A DNA stretch of 64,000 bases from Ricordea florida (Eukaryota > Cnidaria > Anthozoa > Corallimorpharia > Ricordeidae). Below are positions 1-10,050 of this stretch, piece by piece; position 1 is the first letter of the stretch, and each line of letters begins with the position of its first letter. The position numbers were made by a program, and so were the translations under genes. Under the pieces are notes generated by a model. That model saw only the letters and a program-made list of their open reading frames with translations. It had not been told where the DNA came from and made no database searches. Location of the stretch: positions 6,310,206 to 6,374,205 of the forward strand of contig OX453273.1 in assembly GCA_949710005.1 (NCBI GenBank), written 5' to 3'.

Positions 1-175
1 AATCTCTGATAAAATCTCTGATAAATTCCTGATAAATTAATGATGCAAATTAAAATCCTTGATAAAATCCTTGATAAAATCTCTGATAAATTCCTGTTAA
101 AATTTATAAATTTTTTTTTTTAATCAGAACAAAAATCCTTGATAAAATCTCTGATAAATTCCTGATAATTTTTTT
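1..175. repeat. AT-rich minisatellite
   Basis: Tandem array of a unit of roughly 30-38 bp built from the words aaaatccttgataaaatc, tctgataaattcctg and similar. At least four imperfect copies are visible, interrupted by a poly-T stretch at 108-122. The array runs off the left edge of the window. The next 660 bases (176-837) hold no gene or repeat that I can recognise. Confidence 0.8.
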
Positions 176-837
176 TTGTCCTAGCCCCTCGAAAATATCA
201 CTACTCTATAACTAGCGTACCGCTGACCGGTACTGGCGTTCCAAAAATATTGTAAATTGCCTTCATAAATCAGTTATCACTGTTCTTAAGGATTATTAAT
301 AAAGGTCTATCTATCCATAAAATCAAGGATAATTCTTAAAATACTCCGATGGCTAAGTATTCAAATATAGTTCGCTCCCTTAACCTCAATTAACCAGCTT
401 AAGTGCCCTTTCAATAGAATAAAACTGTAGATTTAAATATAATTAGAAAATACATGGTGTGCTTTGATTTGTTCAGGATAACGATTAGAGTAAAGAACAA
501 TTTGTCTCAAAAAATGATGAACCTTCCAAATCAAAAATGTGTTAAATAATTTATGACTTTATCACAAAATCCTATTGTAAAAGTAATGTAGTAACCTTTG
601 ATTCCATATTTTAAATAGCACCTTAGATGGTGACCAAATGCAAATATGATCATAGGACATAATTTTTCTCTCTAAAGAAAAAGCTTGCATCAGTAATTCT
701 AACTGACTTAATTAAAAGTAATGTAAACAGTTATATTAGTCATGTCAATTTATCACTGATATAAGAAGAAGGTACATTTAATGATATTTAATGTATTAAA
801 GTTGTTTTGGCTCACTTGTTTGATAATTCTATAAAAA

Positions 838-1112
838 CAGGGGCAGATCCAGGATTCTTCTTATAAGGGGGTGCACTTCTAAAGACAGACATGGTTGATA
901 GGTGATACAAATGATGGGTGAGATAAACAAATTTAAGAAGCAAACAACAACAAAAGACTCATGTTTCACACCTATAAACCACATGGCTATTTTTTCTTTA
1001 TTTCTTTTTTCTATTTCTTTTTTGCAAAACATTAGTTATATTAGAAAGCTGCAGGTCATCTAAGGTGGGTGGGGTGCACGCCCCCATCATCCCTTGCCTA
1101 GATCCACCCCTT
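838..1112. mobile_element. MITE-like element, copy 1 of 2
   Basis: Short inverted ends: ggggcagatccaggatt on the left, and the reverse complement of ggggtggatctagg on the right (about 1086-1111). A related element with the same ends lies at 35036-35245. The inside is AT-rich and codes for nothing. The target duplication is not clear, so the superfamily is unknown. Confidence 0.55.
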
Positions 1113-1350
1113 CCAAAGTTTCTTGGCTTTCCCTATCAAAGGCTTATTTTTAAAACAGCAGACACATATATCAATGCTCAGCAAAAATGAATCTTCAACA
1201 AAACCTACTGCCTCTTACCATTACTACTAGCACTCATATACAAAAATGTGATGAAATTCCAATATTAATTTGAAATAATCTAGTTTTTTATATTGACAAA
1301 ATTGCTTAATGCATTCATAGATGTAAAGAGCATTAATTGCAAATAAGTTT

Positions 1351-1503
1351 GGAATGATTTCTGCACAGGTCTCTACTTCATTATGCATGCTGAAGCTGTC
1401 TTGTCTGGTGCAATGCACATGCAAATATTTCTTGTGTTCGAAGAACGAAATAGTATAGTTACAGAATGCATAATGAAGTAGGGACCTGTGCTGAAATCTT
1501 ATC
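1351..1503. mobile_element. hAT-like MITE, copy 1 of 3
   Basis: A 153-bp element with inverted ends around the words gatttctgcacaggtctct and agggacctgtgctgaaatc. It is flanked by near-identical 8-bp direct repeats, ataagttt (1343-1350) and ataatttt (1504-1511). Two further copies of the same length lie at 18303-18455 and 18576-18727, also with 8-bp duplications. Eight-base target duplications are typical of hAT transposons; no transposase is present. Confidence 0.85.
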
Positions 1504-1699
1504 ATAATTTTTGACTAAAAGTAGAATTTCCCATCTTGACCCAAAATATAGAGGGGGAGTACACAATAGGGAGGAGGGAGAAATTGGCTGAAAACGTTTG
1601 GAGGAAGGAGATTTATGCTCCTGTACCTCCCCCCTCAATATACTACAGAAGGAGTAAATTACCCAGTAACTGGAAATTCCAAATAAAAACAATGTTTCT

Positions 1700-2857
1700 T
1701 TAGTCTGAGTTACTGACTGCCTGTCGCTTCTTAAAAAACTTCTTACAAAAAATGCTGATATTTCCAAGAAGGACTAAAGAAGCACCACCAATGCTGAGCC
1801 CGTGTGGAACCACGTGTAGAACCAGCAGCTGTAGTACAAACGAGTACACAACACCTGTTGTTCGTGTCAAAGAAACTATCGCTGCCTTTTCAACGCTCGC
1901 TGCCCTTGTCACGAGAATTTGCGCAATATATCCCAAAATACCAGACATCACTATATAAAGATAGTGCAATGGCTGTGTATCACAGTCTGGCAATTTAAAA
2001 TTGCCAGTTGCAAGGGAAGCCAAAGCGCTAACAATGCATCCTATGAAGGAAAAATAAAATACGATCACTCTTGACTCGACCTCTCCTTTAAGCTTACGTA
2101 TTATTACGATTACAGATCCAACGAAAAACGCGCCAACTAGAGCTACCAGCGTTGGTAACAAGGACTGTTTAGAACTTGAATCCTTGCCTTGTGAACCGAA
2201 GATGAAGCTTGGTCTACCAATCAAAACCACGCCGCCCAGACTGACAAAAATTGCCGCTATATCAAACTTGCTAATTGACTCCTTGAGGAATAAACGTGCT
2301 AGAATCGCGGTGAACACAGGAGCAGTTAAGCCGAGCACCCTGGCATCGGCTAAGGGCATGTGCTTGATCGAATAAAAAACACACATCATTCCCGTAATTC
2401 CAGTAATACTGCGAAGTATGAGAAATTTGGTTTTCTGCCAAGGATGGAAAATCTTGTCGTTGAAAAATATCAGCAATGGAAGAGAAAAAAAAAGTTGGAG
2501 GAAAGTCCGCATGCACACAGCTTCCAAAGTGGGAATAGATGAAGCCAGTTTGACTAACAAGCTGGAACCGGAGAAAAGCCCCGAAGCAAGCAGAGTTAAA
2601 GCAATTCCCAGATAAGACGATTTAAACCTTTCCCAGGCCGAAGGACGACGAACTATTGTTATCATTTCGAACACGGGTGCAGATTCCTGCTTGGAGTCAC
2701 TTCGTTCCACACATTCGTAAAAATTGCACGAAGCACCATTTTCAACTTCCGTTGTTGAAACATCGGAGGTTTCTAGATGTATATTCCCAACAAGACCTTC
2801 CTCTTCACTAAATCTTTTTCGAAGCCTCTTCAAGGATGCAAGTACATTTAACGCCAT
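1700..2857 (-). CDS. Drug/metabolite transporter, SLC35G-like (EamA family)
   Basis: A single uninterrupted frame of 385 residues. Residues 1-80 are a polar cytosolic N-terminus. Two EamA repeats follow (about 83-215 and 233-372), each with about five hydrophobic helices, giving the ten-helix fold of the drug/metabolite transporter superfamily. Conserved-looking positions include MRTFLQ near 116, GLTAPVFTA near 176 and TRTTGVVYSF near 331. The C-terminus is basic (KKFFKKRQ). The best family match by eye is SLC35G (G1 is also known as TMEM20), proteins of ER or Golgi membranes whose substrates are poorly known. The start at 2857 has a good context (ggcATGGCG) and precedes all family features. 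There are no introns, in contrast with the neighbouring 53-exon gene. The frame is intact and shows no sign of decay. Confidence 0.85.
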   Translation of the reverse strand: MALNVLASLKRLRKRFSEEEGLVGNIHLETSDVSTTEVENGASCNFYECVERSDSKQESAPVFEMITIVRRPSAWERFKSSYLGIALTLLASGLFSGSSLLVKLASSIPTLEAVCMRTFLQLFFSLPLLIFFNDKIFHPWQKTKFLILRSITGITGMMCVFYSIKHMPLADARVLGLTAPVFTAILARLFLKESISKFDIAAIFVSLGGVVLIGRPSFIFGSQGKDSSSKQSLLPTLVALVGAFFVGSVIVIIRKLKGEVESRVIVFYFSFIGCIVSALASLATGNFKLPDCDTQPLHYLYIVMSGILGYIAQILVTRAASVEKAAIVSLTRTTGVVYSFVLQLLVLHVVPHGLSIGGASLVLLGNISIFCKKFFKKRQAVSNSD

Positions 2858-3355
2858 GCCTTATTTACAAATTGCAAGCTCATCAGGCTGTCCCTTCTTA
2901 ACTGAGTGTACGTCACACTCAGGCTCGAAGTCTCTTGTCACGAAAAGGCAGTCTTTTTTTATGATGTAACAAATGATGTAACAGATATCAAATATGCATA
3001 GTCATCATCGACGAGAACGATGGGAGACTCTGTTCCCAGGGTCCCCCGGCCTTTAAGGCTGGCGAGAGGGTCGTCGAGAGGACCTGAGGGTGGTATGATA
3101 ATTTGTAACATGGGAAACACGACCAACCAGAACGGCCCTGTCATTGCAAGCTGTATTTCACTGTACTGTTGCTTCGAAGCAAACTAGAATACATAACCAC
3201 ATGACGGAAAAAAAAACTACTCGCGCCTGGGCTTCTGCTCACGTACATTTCAAGTGACAACATTACGTCACCATAATTTCGGTTCAGTCCTCCGCATCAA
3301 TTCTAATATAGCAAGTTCAGTTCCCATTCCTTACAAACTAATAAAAGTTCCTGAT

Positions 3356-3356
<1 letters not shown>
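2858..3356. other. Upstream region of the SLC35G-like gene
   Basis: About 500 bases between the transporter start codon and the 3' end of the retrotransposon. It should contain the 5' UTR and promoter of the minus-strand transporter. I see no clear TATA box, other gene or repeat here. Confidence 0.35.

Positions 3357-3394
<38 letters not shown>
3357..3394. repeat. (AAT)n microsatellite at LINE 3' end
   Basis: About twelve perfect AAT units. They abut the non-coding 3' region (3395-3707) of the minus-strand LINE, so this may be the element's tail or its target. Some RLE LINEs, such as Dong, insert in TAA repeats. Confidence 0.85.
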
Positions 3395-3399
<5 letters not shown>

Positions 3400-3707
3400 T
3401 CAACCAACTTTATTAAAAATATAATATATATACAAATTTTGTTTTCCTTAAGTTCTTCCCATGAAATAATGTCAGTAAAAATTTCAATAGCCTACCTATG
3501 TACACGAGTTAAAATATTACAAAACTAAGGTGAACTATTTACAAAATATAAACTTATTTACATATTTCTGTTCGTAAAAAAAAAAAAAAAAAATCTGATT
3601 TTCATTTACGTCTTTAAATAAATATTTCAAAACCAAAATTTTACAAATAGTGAATATAAAAAAAAAGAAAAGCTGTAGAAATTCTATACGTATTATGCTC
3701 GCTATAA

Positions 3708-5797
3708 CTATTGCATCCGTGCTTGACCTTTATCTATTTCCATGTCAATGTCATTAATGTTAAGATTGTTCTTTATTCTGATAGTTCGTGAACCTCTGAG
3801 GCACAGAATCGCTGATCTTAAAATTGCAAAGGAGACTTTTGTCCTGACCCAAGCGACAGTCGTGGAGTAGTGTTCCCCTTTCTTCATTGCCAAAAGTTGT
3901 GCTAGTCTGCAGTGGTATCGTCTGCATTCTTCTGCCATTCCTCCTGTAGTTGAGAATACAAGCGGAGTGAATGTCCCTTGCTCGATTTCCATAACTTTCT
4001 TTGCATATGAGCGCTTTTTACCATTTTCATGCTGGCGATATATTTGCTCTAGGCTGAGATCTTTATATGATTCTGCGTTGGGGTGACAAACCCTCACATT
4101 GAAAAAGGCAGAACTTTGTCGATCCCAAAAACCGCGTGCATGAATATCCAGGCGAGCGTCATGGGCTTTATTGACACCTCTGGGTAGCATCTCTCCAGTG
4201 ATTTCTTGTAGGACTGGTTCCACCTCAACGTCATAGCAGACCATGTTAAGCATTTCAGCTTCCAGATCGCGAACTTCATTATGCCGTTGTATGATGAAGC
4301 CACCACGCCTGCAGATCATAGCATGGTCGGTGTTAAAGACTTCGCCGCAGACGCAAACCGATGGAGTGTCAATTATATCCCAGTCGTACCTCAGGTGGAT
4401 AGCATCCTTAAATTCCCTCTTATTCAAGGTAAAATCCATATCCTTTAAAGGGAGGACCGTCAGCCAACTTGAGGCCCCCTTTTCTGTTGCAAGCTCGACA
4501 GCTCTCTTAGATCTATAAGGAAGATCACTCTTAACTTCCTCTAAATTGCCACTCAAGCGTTGTTCCTTTTCCTTACGAGCTTCTTGTTGCAGTGACCTTA
4601 CTGTGTTGTCATCAGGCGACGCATGTGCTTGTAATACAATTTGTTCTACTAGCGGAGCAGTCACCTTTGTTGAAGCTATATACTCTGGAGATGCAAGTTC
4701 CGTAGGGTTGACTAGACCCAGTCCTCCCATGCGTACTGGTAGGGCCAACAGGTTCCGTTCAGTATCCGTACATGTATGACCTGTAAGTGCCGGTATAAGG
4801 GAATCGGCTATTGCACGCTCTAAAGGTCCCAGGAGACACTCGATATCGGGTAGCGTTCTAAGAAAATACGTCCATCGATGCCGCAGACCAAAAGTAAAGG
4901 CTGCATAGCTTGCTTGTGGTTGAGATGAGGCGAACGCTGCAAGGTTGGTGACCTGGTTTACCCAGTCCTCCACTTTCTCACCGACATATTCCTCCAGGTA
5001 AGATCTTGACCCGAGAGCTGCTCCTAGGTGTTTCTGTCCCTCAGTAGTGATGTTGATCATTGTCTCGCCAAATACTTCTTTTGCAGCCTCTTCTCGCTCG
5101 GGCTTAGTTATCAACCAGCACTTTTTCGCATTAGGGAAGTATCCTAGCGCTGGCCCACTATCCAGCAATTCATCCCACCATTTCTTAAGATCTTCAAAGG
5201 AGCCACTTCCGGTTGCATCGTCAGCAAACCAACACTGTTTAGCTTCGCTTGAAATTTGCAGACGGGTTATCAAAGGCTGGAGACTGATGGCGTAAAGGCT
5301 CATAGCGAGAGGATCTCCCTGCGTGGTACCCTCTTCCGATCTCAGTTCCTTTCCGCCGGTAACGAATAGTCGCGCAGCACGCCTGTAGGTATTAATCGCA
5401 TACGTTGCTATGGTTGGACACAGCACTCGTATATTGTGCAGCGCGGCAGTTCTGTTCAGGGCATTAAAAGCATTAGAGGCATCGATAAGCAGAACAGCAT
5501 CTGTTTCATTGGCCTGAAATATATCACGCATGGCATGAATGGCAGCTTCACTCCCGCTTTTGTGGCCTGCGCACACCTGCAACGAGCCGCTTGCGTCGAT
5601 AACATCAGGTTTCGTTACTTTCATTACGCACTTCCCAATTATCCTCCCTATTACCTCTCCAACTCCGATCGGCCGGACCGCACCCTCCCCTTTATCCAGC
5701 GGAATCAACCGGTTGGCTAGAATTGCCTCAATACTAAATGGATCAACATATTCCGTGCATAATTTCCTGGCTTTTGAAGGCAAACAGCAAGAAGAAC
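3708..5797 (-). pseudogene. Reverse transcriptase plus RLE endonuclease, C-terminal part of LINE polyprotein
   Basis: An open frame continues upstream to 5846, but real homology begins near 5795, at the residues [13 protein letters not shown]. Residue numbers count from the frame start. The reverse transcriptase has RPIGVGEV (58-65), motif A with LIDASNAFN (D122), motif B TTQGDP (174-179) and the catalytic box FADD (207-210). A zinc motif follows with C498, C500, H508 and C512 in the pattern Cx1Cx7Hx3C, then RHNEVRD. The putative nuclease has [12 protein letters not shown] (D567) and FFNVRV, where an aspartate is expected and Asn583 is seen. Upstream, the frame is joined out of register to 5717-6073, apparently by a deletion that removed part of the region before the polymerase. 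Proteins of this group nick target DNA and copy their own RNA onto it. Confidence 0.8.
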
Positions 5798-6134
5798 AAG
5801 AGCAGCTTTCAACGAAATATGTCGCATGTCGGATCCATTGTTCCAATCATTTATATGTTTTGTAACCATATCAATACAGTCTTTTCCCGTTTTTCCATAA
5901 GGAACGAGAAAAGTGTTCTTTCGCCATTTGGTGATTTCATTATAAGCATCCTCGATCGTCGATGTCTTGATTGTTATTCTTTTTCCCTCACTATTTAGCC
6001 CCCAAATAAACGTAGACGGCGTGTTTACAGCTTCATAATTCAGGCAAACTTTCGGGCATGTTACGCAACGCATTTTCCAAGGCTGAATTAGGTGTTGGCT
6101 CCTCTGGGAGTTGTTCTGGAGACGTATGCAAATC
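5780..6134 (-). pseudogene. Middle segment of the same LINE polyprotein
   Basis: One minus-strand frame, open from 6073, carries TIEDAYNEITKWRKNTF, then FLVPYGKTGKDCIDM and KHINDWNN, a segment that in this LINE family precedes the polymerase. It ends at LQKP, where the frame departs from the polymerase frame. Upstream of about 6030 the homology moves to another frame that runs back across the insertion point at 6135-6148. So there is one frameshift near 6025-6035 and a deletion/frameshift junction near 5785-5795. Confidence 0.65.
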
Positions 6135-6148
6135 TTTATCTAGTATCG

Positions 6149-6673
6149 TGGGGATAGTTTCTAAAGAAACTGGTGCTGCGTCGGTGGGAAATTGAAACAC
6201 AAGAAATTGGATAAATCAAACGAGTTGATTGAGTAAGTTATACCACCGTAAGGTGAATGGGAGGTGCTGACGTTTCGAGCGTTAGCCCTTCGTCGGAGCG
6301 AATGGTCCCCCTGAGCCTTTAGTTCTTAAAGAGGCATCGCGAACCATCTCTGCATTTATCTGTTGGTAAATTACATCAGGCACTTCCTCGCTTGGTCCAA
6401 AAAGAAGAGTCCCCGGATGGGCTTCCTGTGCCTCAGGATGCTTTTCCTTGAGTTGTCTCATGACGTCATTATTTAGCGGTAAGACACCCCCACCATCGTC
6501 ATTATTTAGGTACCGCAGGGCCGAGTGGATCTGGCCTGCCATGACGAGATTTGCAAACACTTTGGCCTCATTCGCTCCGACGAAGGGCTAACGCTCGAAA
6601 CGTCAGCACCTCCCATTCACCTTACGGTGGTATAACTTACTCAATCAACTCGTTTGATTTATCCAATTTCTTG
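6149..6673. mobile_element. Composite insertion: 160-bp-family arms around a LINE fragment
   Basis: A 525-bp insertion flanked by 14-bp direct repeats (tttatctagtatcg at 6135-6148 and 6674-6687). It starts with a 51-bp head (tggggatagtttctaaagaa...) shared with the element at 51091. Two perfectly matching 104-bp inverted arms follow (6200-6303 and 6570-6673), enclosing 266 bp that encode an undamaged minus-strand LINE fragment (6304-6569; words such as [14 protein letters not shown] and LRTKGSGGP). The head occurs on one side only, so this is not a simple terminal-inverted-repeat transposon. The arms contain a hammerhead-like sequence with a mutated core (CCGACGA in place of CUGANGA). Confidence 0.85.
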
Positions 6674-6687
6674 TTTATCTAGTATCG

Positions 6688-7168
6688 ACTGATTAGCATT
6701 TCGGCTTTGCTGGTCATTGCCATTTTGATTTAGAATTTCATCTAAACCTTCGTTGGAAGTAATATTTTCTATAATAATAGATACAGACTGAGATCCGTCC
6801 AAGCTAAACTCGCCCATGACTGTTGTTCTTGAGTCGATAGCGCTATCCATTAAATTCTCTTGGTTTTTTTCCAGACGCGAAGCTTGATCCCGCAGATTTT
6901 GACCTTTGAGGCCAAAATGTCCGTATCCCATCTCGTCCCATAGTCGTTTCATTACCTCAATGTATCCCTTTTTCTTTCCATTATTATTGCAGGGGGCATT
7001 TTCACATGCTACCATCTCCTGTGCTTTCCTTTTGCATTCTAGAACATCGCTGTTCATTTGTTCAGTCCATTTAACCTTGGCTTTTAATAATAATGTTATT
7101 ATGTTATTAGTCCATTTAACCTTGGCTTTTAATAATAATGTTATTATGTTATTAGTAAAGGTAATCAT
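6688..7168 (-). pseudogene. N-terminal segment of the LINE polyprotein
   Basis: A minus-strand frame containing WTEQMNSDVLECKRKAQEM, KKGYIEVMKRLWDEMGYGH and LRDQASRLEK. This looks like a helix-turn-helix or Myb-like DNA-binding region of the kind found at the start of this LINE family. Its far upstream end is distorted by a 45-bp duplication (7066-7155), so the true start is lost. With the 525-bp insertion removed, the frame would continue downstream for about 30 more codons, which shows that this segment and the polymerase were once one gene. Confidence 0.65.
7066..7155. repeat. 45-bp tandem duplication
   Basis: Two identical 45-bp copies (7066-7110 and 7111-7155) beginning tccatttaaccttggc. 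The unit length keeps the reading frame, so the LINE frame shows the same 15 residues twice. Confidence 0.9.
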
Positions 7169-7319
7169 ACGGTTTCGAGTTCAATTTGGAATTAATTTGC
7201 ACGAGTGAGTTTTTCAAAAAGCTGAAATTGCACGAGCCGCTTCGGCGAGTGCTATTTAAGCTTTTTGAAAAACTCACAAGTGCAACTTAATTCCAAATTG
7301 AACGAGAAAAACCGTATGA
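7165..7319. mobile_element. Foldback MITE with TAA target duplication
   Basis: A 155-bp inverted repeat: tcatacggtttcgagttc on the left mirrors gaacgagaaaaaccgtatga on the right, with arms of about 60 bp. It is flanked by TAA at 7162-7164 and 7320-7322. Three-base TWA duplications are typical of PIF/Harbinger elements. Confidence 0.75.
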
Positions 7320-7448
7320 TAACTTATTAATAATATAAACATGAAAAAATTCGCCTGGAGGAAGTGCCGGAAGATCATTGCGGACAGGAAGTGAGCATTT
7401 GACGCCGATTTGACACTTTATTTACTGATTGGTTGATGAAGATATATG

Positions 7449-7503
7449 GGTTATTGACCAAGCGTGAGGTCAATGAGATGGCTGGATATTGGCTAAGTTC
7501 TTT

Positions 7504-7546
<43 letters not shown>

Positions 7547-7557
7547 CACGCAAAAAA

Positions 7558-7592
<35 letters not shown>

Positions 7593-7607
7593 AAGCTTGG
7601 TCAATAA
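7449..7607. mobile_element. Foldback element
   Basis: Long imperfect inverted repeat. Outer arms are ggttattgaccaagc / gcttggtcaataa together with ggctggatattggc / gccaatatccagcc. Inner arms are tttttatggacc / ggtccataaa, around cgagacgaagtcgag. No coding sequence. The flanks (7323-7448 and 7608-8116) are non-coding and may belong to a larger decayed element; I see no gene there. Confidence 0.7.
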
Positions 7608-8120
7608 AGGATTTATTATATGGGATAAAACAGCAAAAAATGATCCGTGTACGTGTTTATTTTCAAGGACTGAAGAGGAAGCCCGTTACATGCAAAAATC
7701 AAGTTTTCTCGTTTTCCAGCTCCATCGATACACAAACTACAGGAAATCTTTAACTGTCACGGAAAAGATTTTTCAGGGAAAAACTAAGAAAGAAAATTTT
7801 GGTAAACCGGCTTTCGCCTCGGATGAATTTTCCTTGCGGGACAAAGCCCTTATCCCGAGCGGACAAGATAGCTCCATATTGCCCGCTCGGGTAGCCAATC
7901 ACAGCGCGAGATTCGGTTCATCTTGCCCGCTCACGGAGCTAGTCATATAATAACAGCTGATAACGCTACGAACTCAAACCGGTTCGTTGAAATAAAGAAT
8001 ATCATAATCCAGAATATCGATGTGTAATTTGCACTTGTGTTAGACTTTTTGCACTGGTGTTACAGTTGAACTGCAATGCACTGCTCTCAAGCAATCAGAA
8101 TCGAGTAATTTTTTCATGCA

Positions 8121-8150
<30 letters not shown>
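8121..8150. repeat. (ATT)n microsatellite
   Basis: Ten units of ATT followed by a T-rich tail. A mixed AT-rich stretch with further TAA runs continues at 8345-8470. Confidence 0.85.
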
Positions 8151-8151
<1 letters not shown>

Positions 8152-8533
8152 TTTATTTTTATTGTAACTAGAAATAATGTTCCTTAGAGCTGCCCCTGTT
8201 TATGACGATTTGCATTGCCGGAATATAAATACTGTAAATGCGAATGTTGACAATTAAATGTTTTAAAAATTTTATTGAAATTAAAATCCATGTAAGTAGT
8301 AAAAAAACCCTGGGCAAAAACACTTTGGGAAGGGGGGGGGGGGTAAGGATAATAATAATCATAGTAATAACAATAACAATAATAATAATCTATCGTAATC
8401 GACGCACTTGGATGTTTCTCGAAAAAGGCAAAGACCTAATAATAACAAAATACTAATAATAATAACAACACAAAAACACAGAATCACCTTTGCCGGAGAA
8501 GGTTGACAAACTTGTCAATGGCCTGGATCAGGA

Positions 8534-8965
8534 GCTCCTGCCTGGATAGATTACAAGAAGGCATATGATATGGTGCCGCATTCATGGATCCTGAAATGCC
8601 TGGAGATGGCTGGGGCTGGCAAAAGTATGATTTCGGTAAAGGAATGGGTTGTTGTTCATCGTGGAAAATGTGCAAAATTATTGATTTCTCCATACCACAA
8701 GATGCTAGAGTGGAACAAAGCCAAGATAAAAAGTTGGAAAAATACCAAGATCTAGCAAGAGAAATCAGGAGGATTTGGCAGGTCAAACGGTTTAAGTTAT
8801 CCCACTCGTAGTGGTCGCCCTTAGGATTATCCCCAGGGCCATGAAAGCAAATTTGGAAGAAATTGGTTTGGATGTTGGGATTGATCTATAGCAGCAGTCC
8901 CGTTCTTCTTGGTACGGCAACAATCTCGAGGAAGGTCCTTGAATCCTCAGGTTAATAGTTGTGAC
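8534..8965 (+). pseudogene. Decayed LINE reverse-transcriptase fragment (second LINE type)
   Basis: One plus-strand frame gives WIDYKKAYDMVPHSWILKCL (from 8543), a typical polymerase motif A region. After a jump comes a C-terminal piece (EWNKAKIKSWKNTK, then LAREIRRIWQVK). A third shifted piece near 8890-8950 reads LLGTATISRKVLE. The order matches the end of a LINE polymerase, with most of the catalytic core deleted and several stops. It differs in sequence from the RLE LINE at 3.4-7.2 kb. Confidence 0.6.
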
Positions 8966-9009
8966 TTGGTTTTATGGAAGGCTCCAGCAAAGCATTTTGG
9001 CTTTAAACG

Positions 9010-9010
9010 T

Positions 9011-9053
<43 letters not shown>

Positions 9054-9120
9054 TTATGATAATAACAATAATAATAGTAATGATGATGATGATGACGATG
9101 ATAATAGTAACAGTTACAGT
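9010..9120. repeat. (AAT)n-rich microsatellite cluster
   Basis: Pure AAT units (about 9012-9050), then mixed ATG/AAT trinucleotides up to about 9120. The cluster sits between two different LINE fragments. Confidence 0.85.
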
Positions 9121-9139
9121 AATGATAAAGTCTACGGTC

Positions 9140-10050
9140 TTTGAAACAAGTGTGGCTGGCCGACGACTCTGCGGAGGGTGGAAGCATCGAGTCTTTGTTC
9201 AACAGTATGGTACAAGCACACTAGCCAGGAAGTAAAGAAGTATGGCCGCGATCTTGTGAATGCTCCAAAGAGTTGACAGATTGTAAAGCGGGAGAAGTTT
9301 GCAGATGATGCATAGAAGGTGTTTGAAGATGAAGTCAATATTACAACCGGAAGTCAGGGTCACTTAAGGGCCTTCATCGGATCACTACTCTCGTGAGAAG
9401 ATTCTTGGTTGGAAAGAAGACATTGAAATGCTGTCTGAAATAGCAAAGAATCAGCCTCACGCAACTTATACTGCATTCACAAAGGGATAATTTGACCTAT
9501 TTCATGCGCACAATAGAATCATTTGAAGGGTAGGTTGATCATGTCCAACAGGCGATTGACGTCTTGATTCTCCCAACATTGGTCGGTCAAACGGAGCCCC
9601 TTCCTAGCAAGCTCCGTCAGCTCGTCATACTGCCTCCGCCACAAGGGGGACTAAGCTTACCGAACCTACGGCTTGAAGCCCCACATCATTTTGCAATCAA
9701 TCATGAGAAAAGGGTACGTGTCATGGCTCACCGCGGTGCCTCTTTTAGATCAAGGTCTAGTTCCGAATGAACAGGAATTCAAAGGCTCTCTATATTTACA
9801 ATATAACATATCCCTGTCCAATTTACCAAGCCAGTGCGCTTGTGGGGAGAAATTTGCCTTCGGTCAAGCACTGTCATGCAAAAAGTCGGTTTTGTAGCGC
9901 AGAGGAACGATGGTGGTCCTAACCTACTAACCTCATTTGTCAGTAGGGTTTGCACGAATGTTGAAGTTGAACCACGCCTTCAGCCTCTCGATAACGAACG
10001 ATTCAATCCTGCGCTGTCACAAGCTCAGAGGCAAGATGGGTCATAAAGGA
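9140..10050 (+). pseudogene. Decayed RLE-LINE fragment, plus strand
   Basis: Pieces in several frames match the order of the minus-strand element at 3.7-5.8 kb: a damaged polymerase box near 9157, a segment near 9600-9700 (GGLSLPNL), then SWLTAVPLLDQGLVPNEQEF and CACGEKF (9715-9880), and a nuclease-proximal piece (ARMLKLNHAFSL) near 9950. Frameshifts and stops are frequent, so this copy is much older than the one at 3.4-7.2 kb. Confidence 0.6.

Larger units (their letters stand above)
3357..7161 (-). mobile_element. Decayed RLE-type non-LTR retrotransposon (R2/R4/NeSL/HERO-like group)
   Basis: The element reads on the minus strand, from its N-terminal coding region near 7160 to a (AAT)n tract at 3357-3394. 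In order it shows a DNA-binding-like N-terminal region (7168-6688), an insertion of another element (6149-6673), a region around 6073-5790, reverse transcriptase, a CCHC-type zinc motif and a restriction-like endonuclease domain. The combination of reverse transcriptase followed by a Cx1Cx7Hx3C finger and a PD-(D/E)xK-like segment places it among RLE-encoding LINEs. At least two frameshifts and one internal deletion make it inactive. Related fragments lie at 9140-10050 and 41375-42106. Confidence 0.8.

Noticed and set aside
1227-1767. Short minus-strand open frames downstream of the transporter
   Set aside because: They overlap a MITE or the transporter's own 3' end and show no domain.
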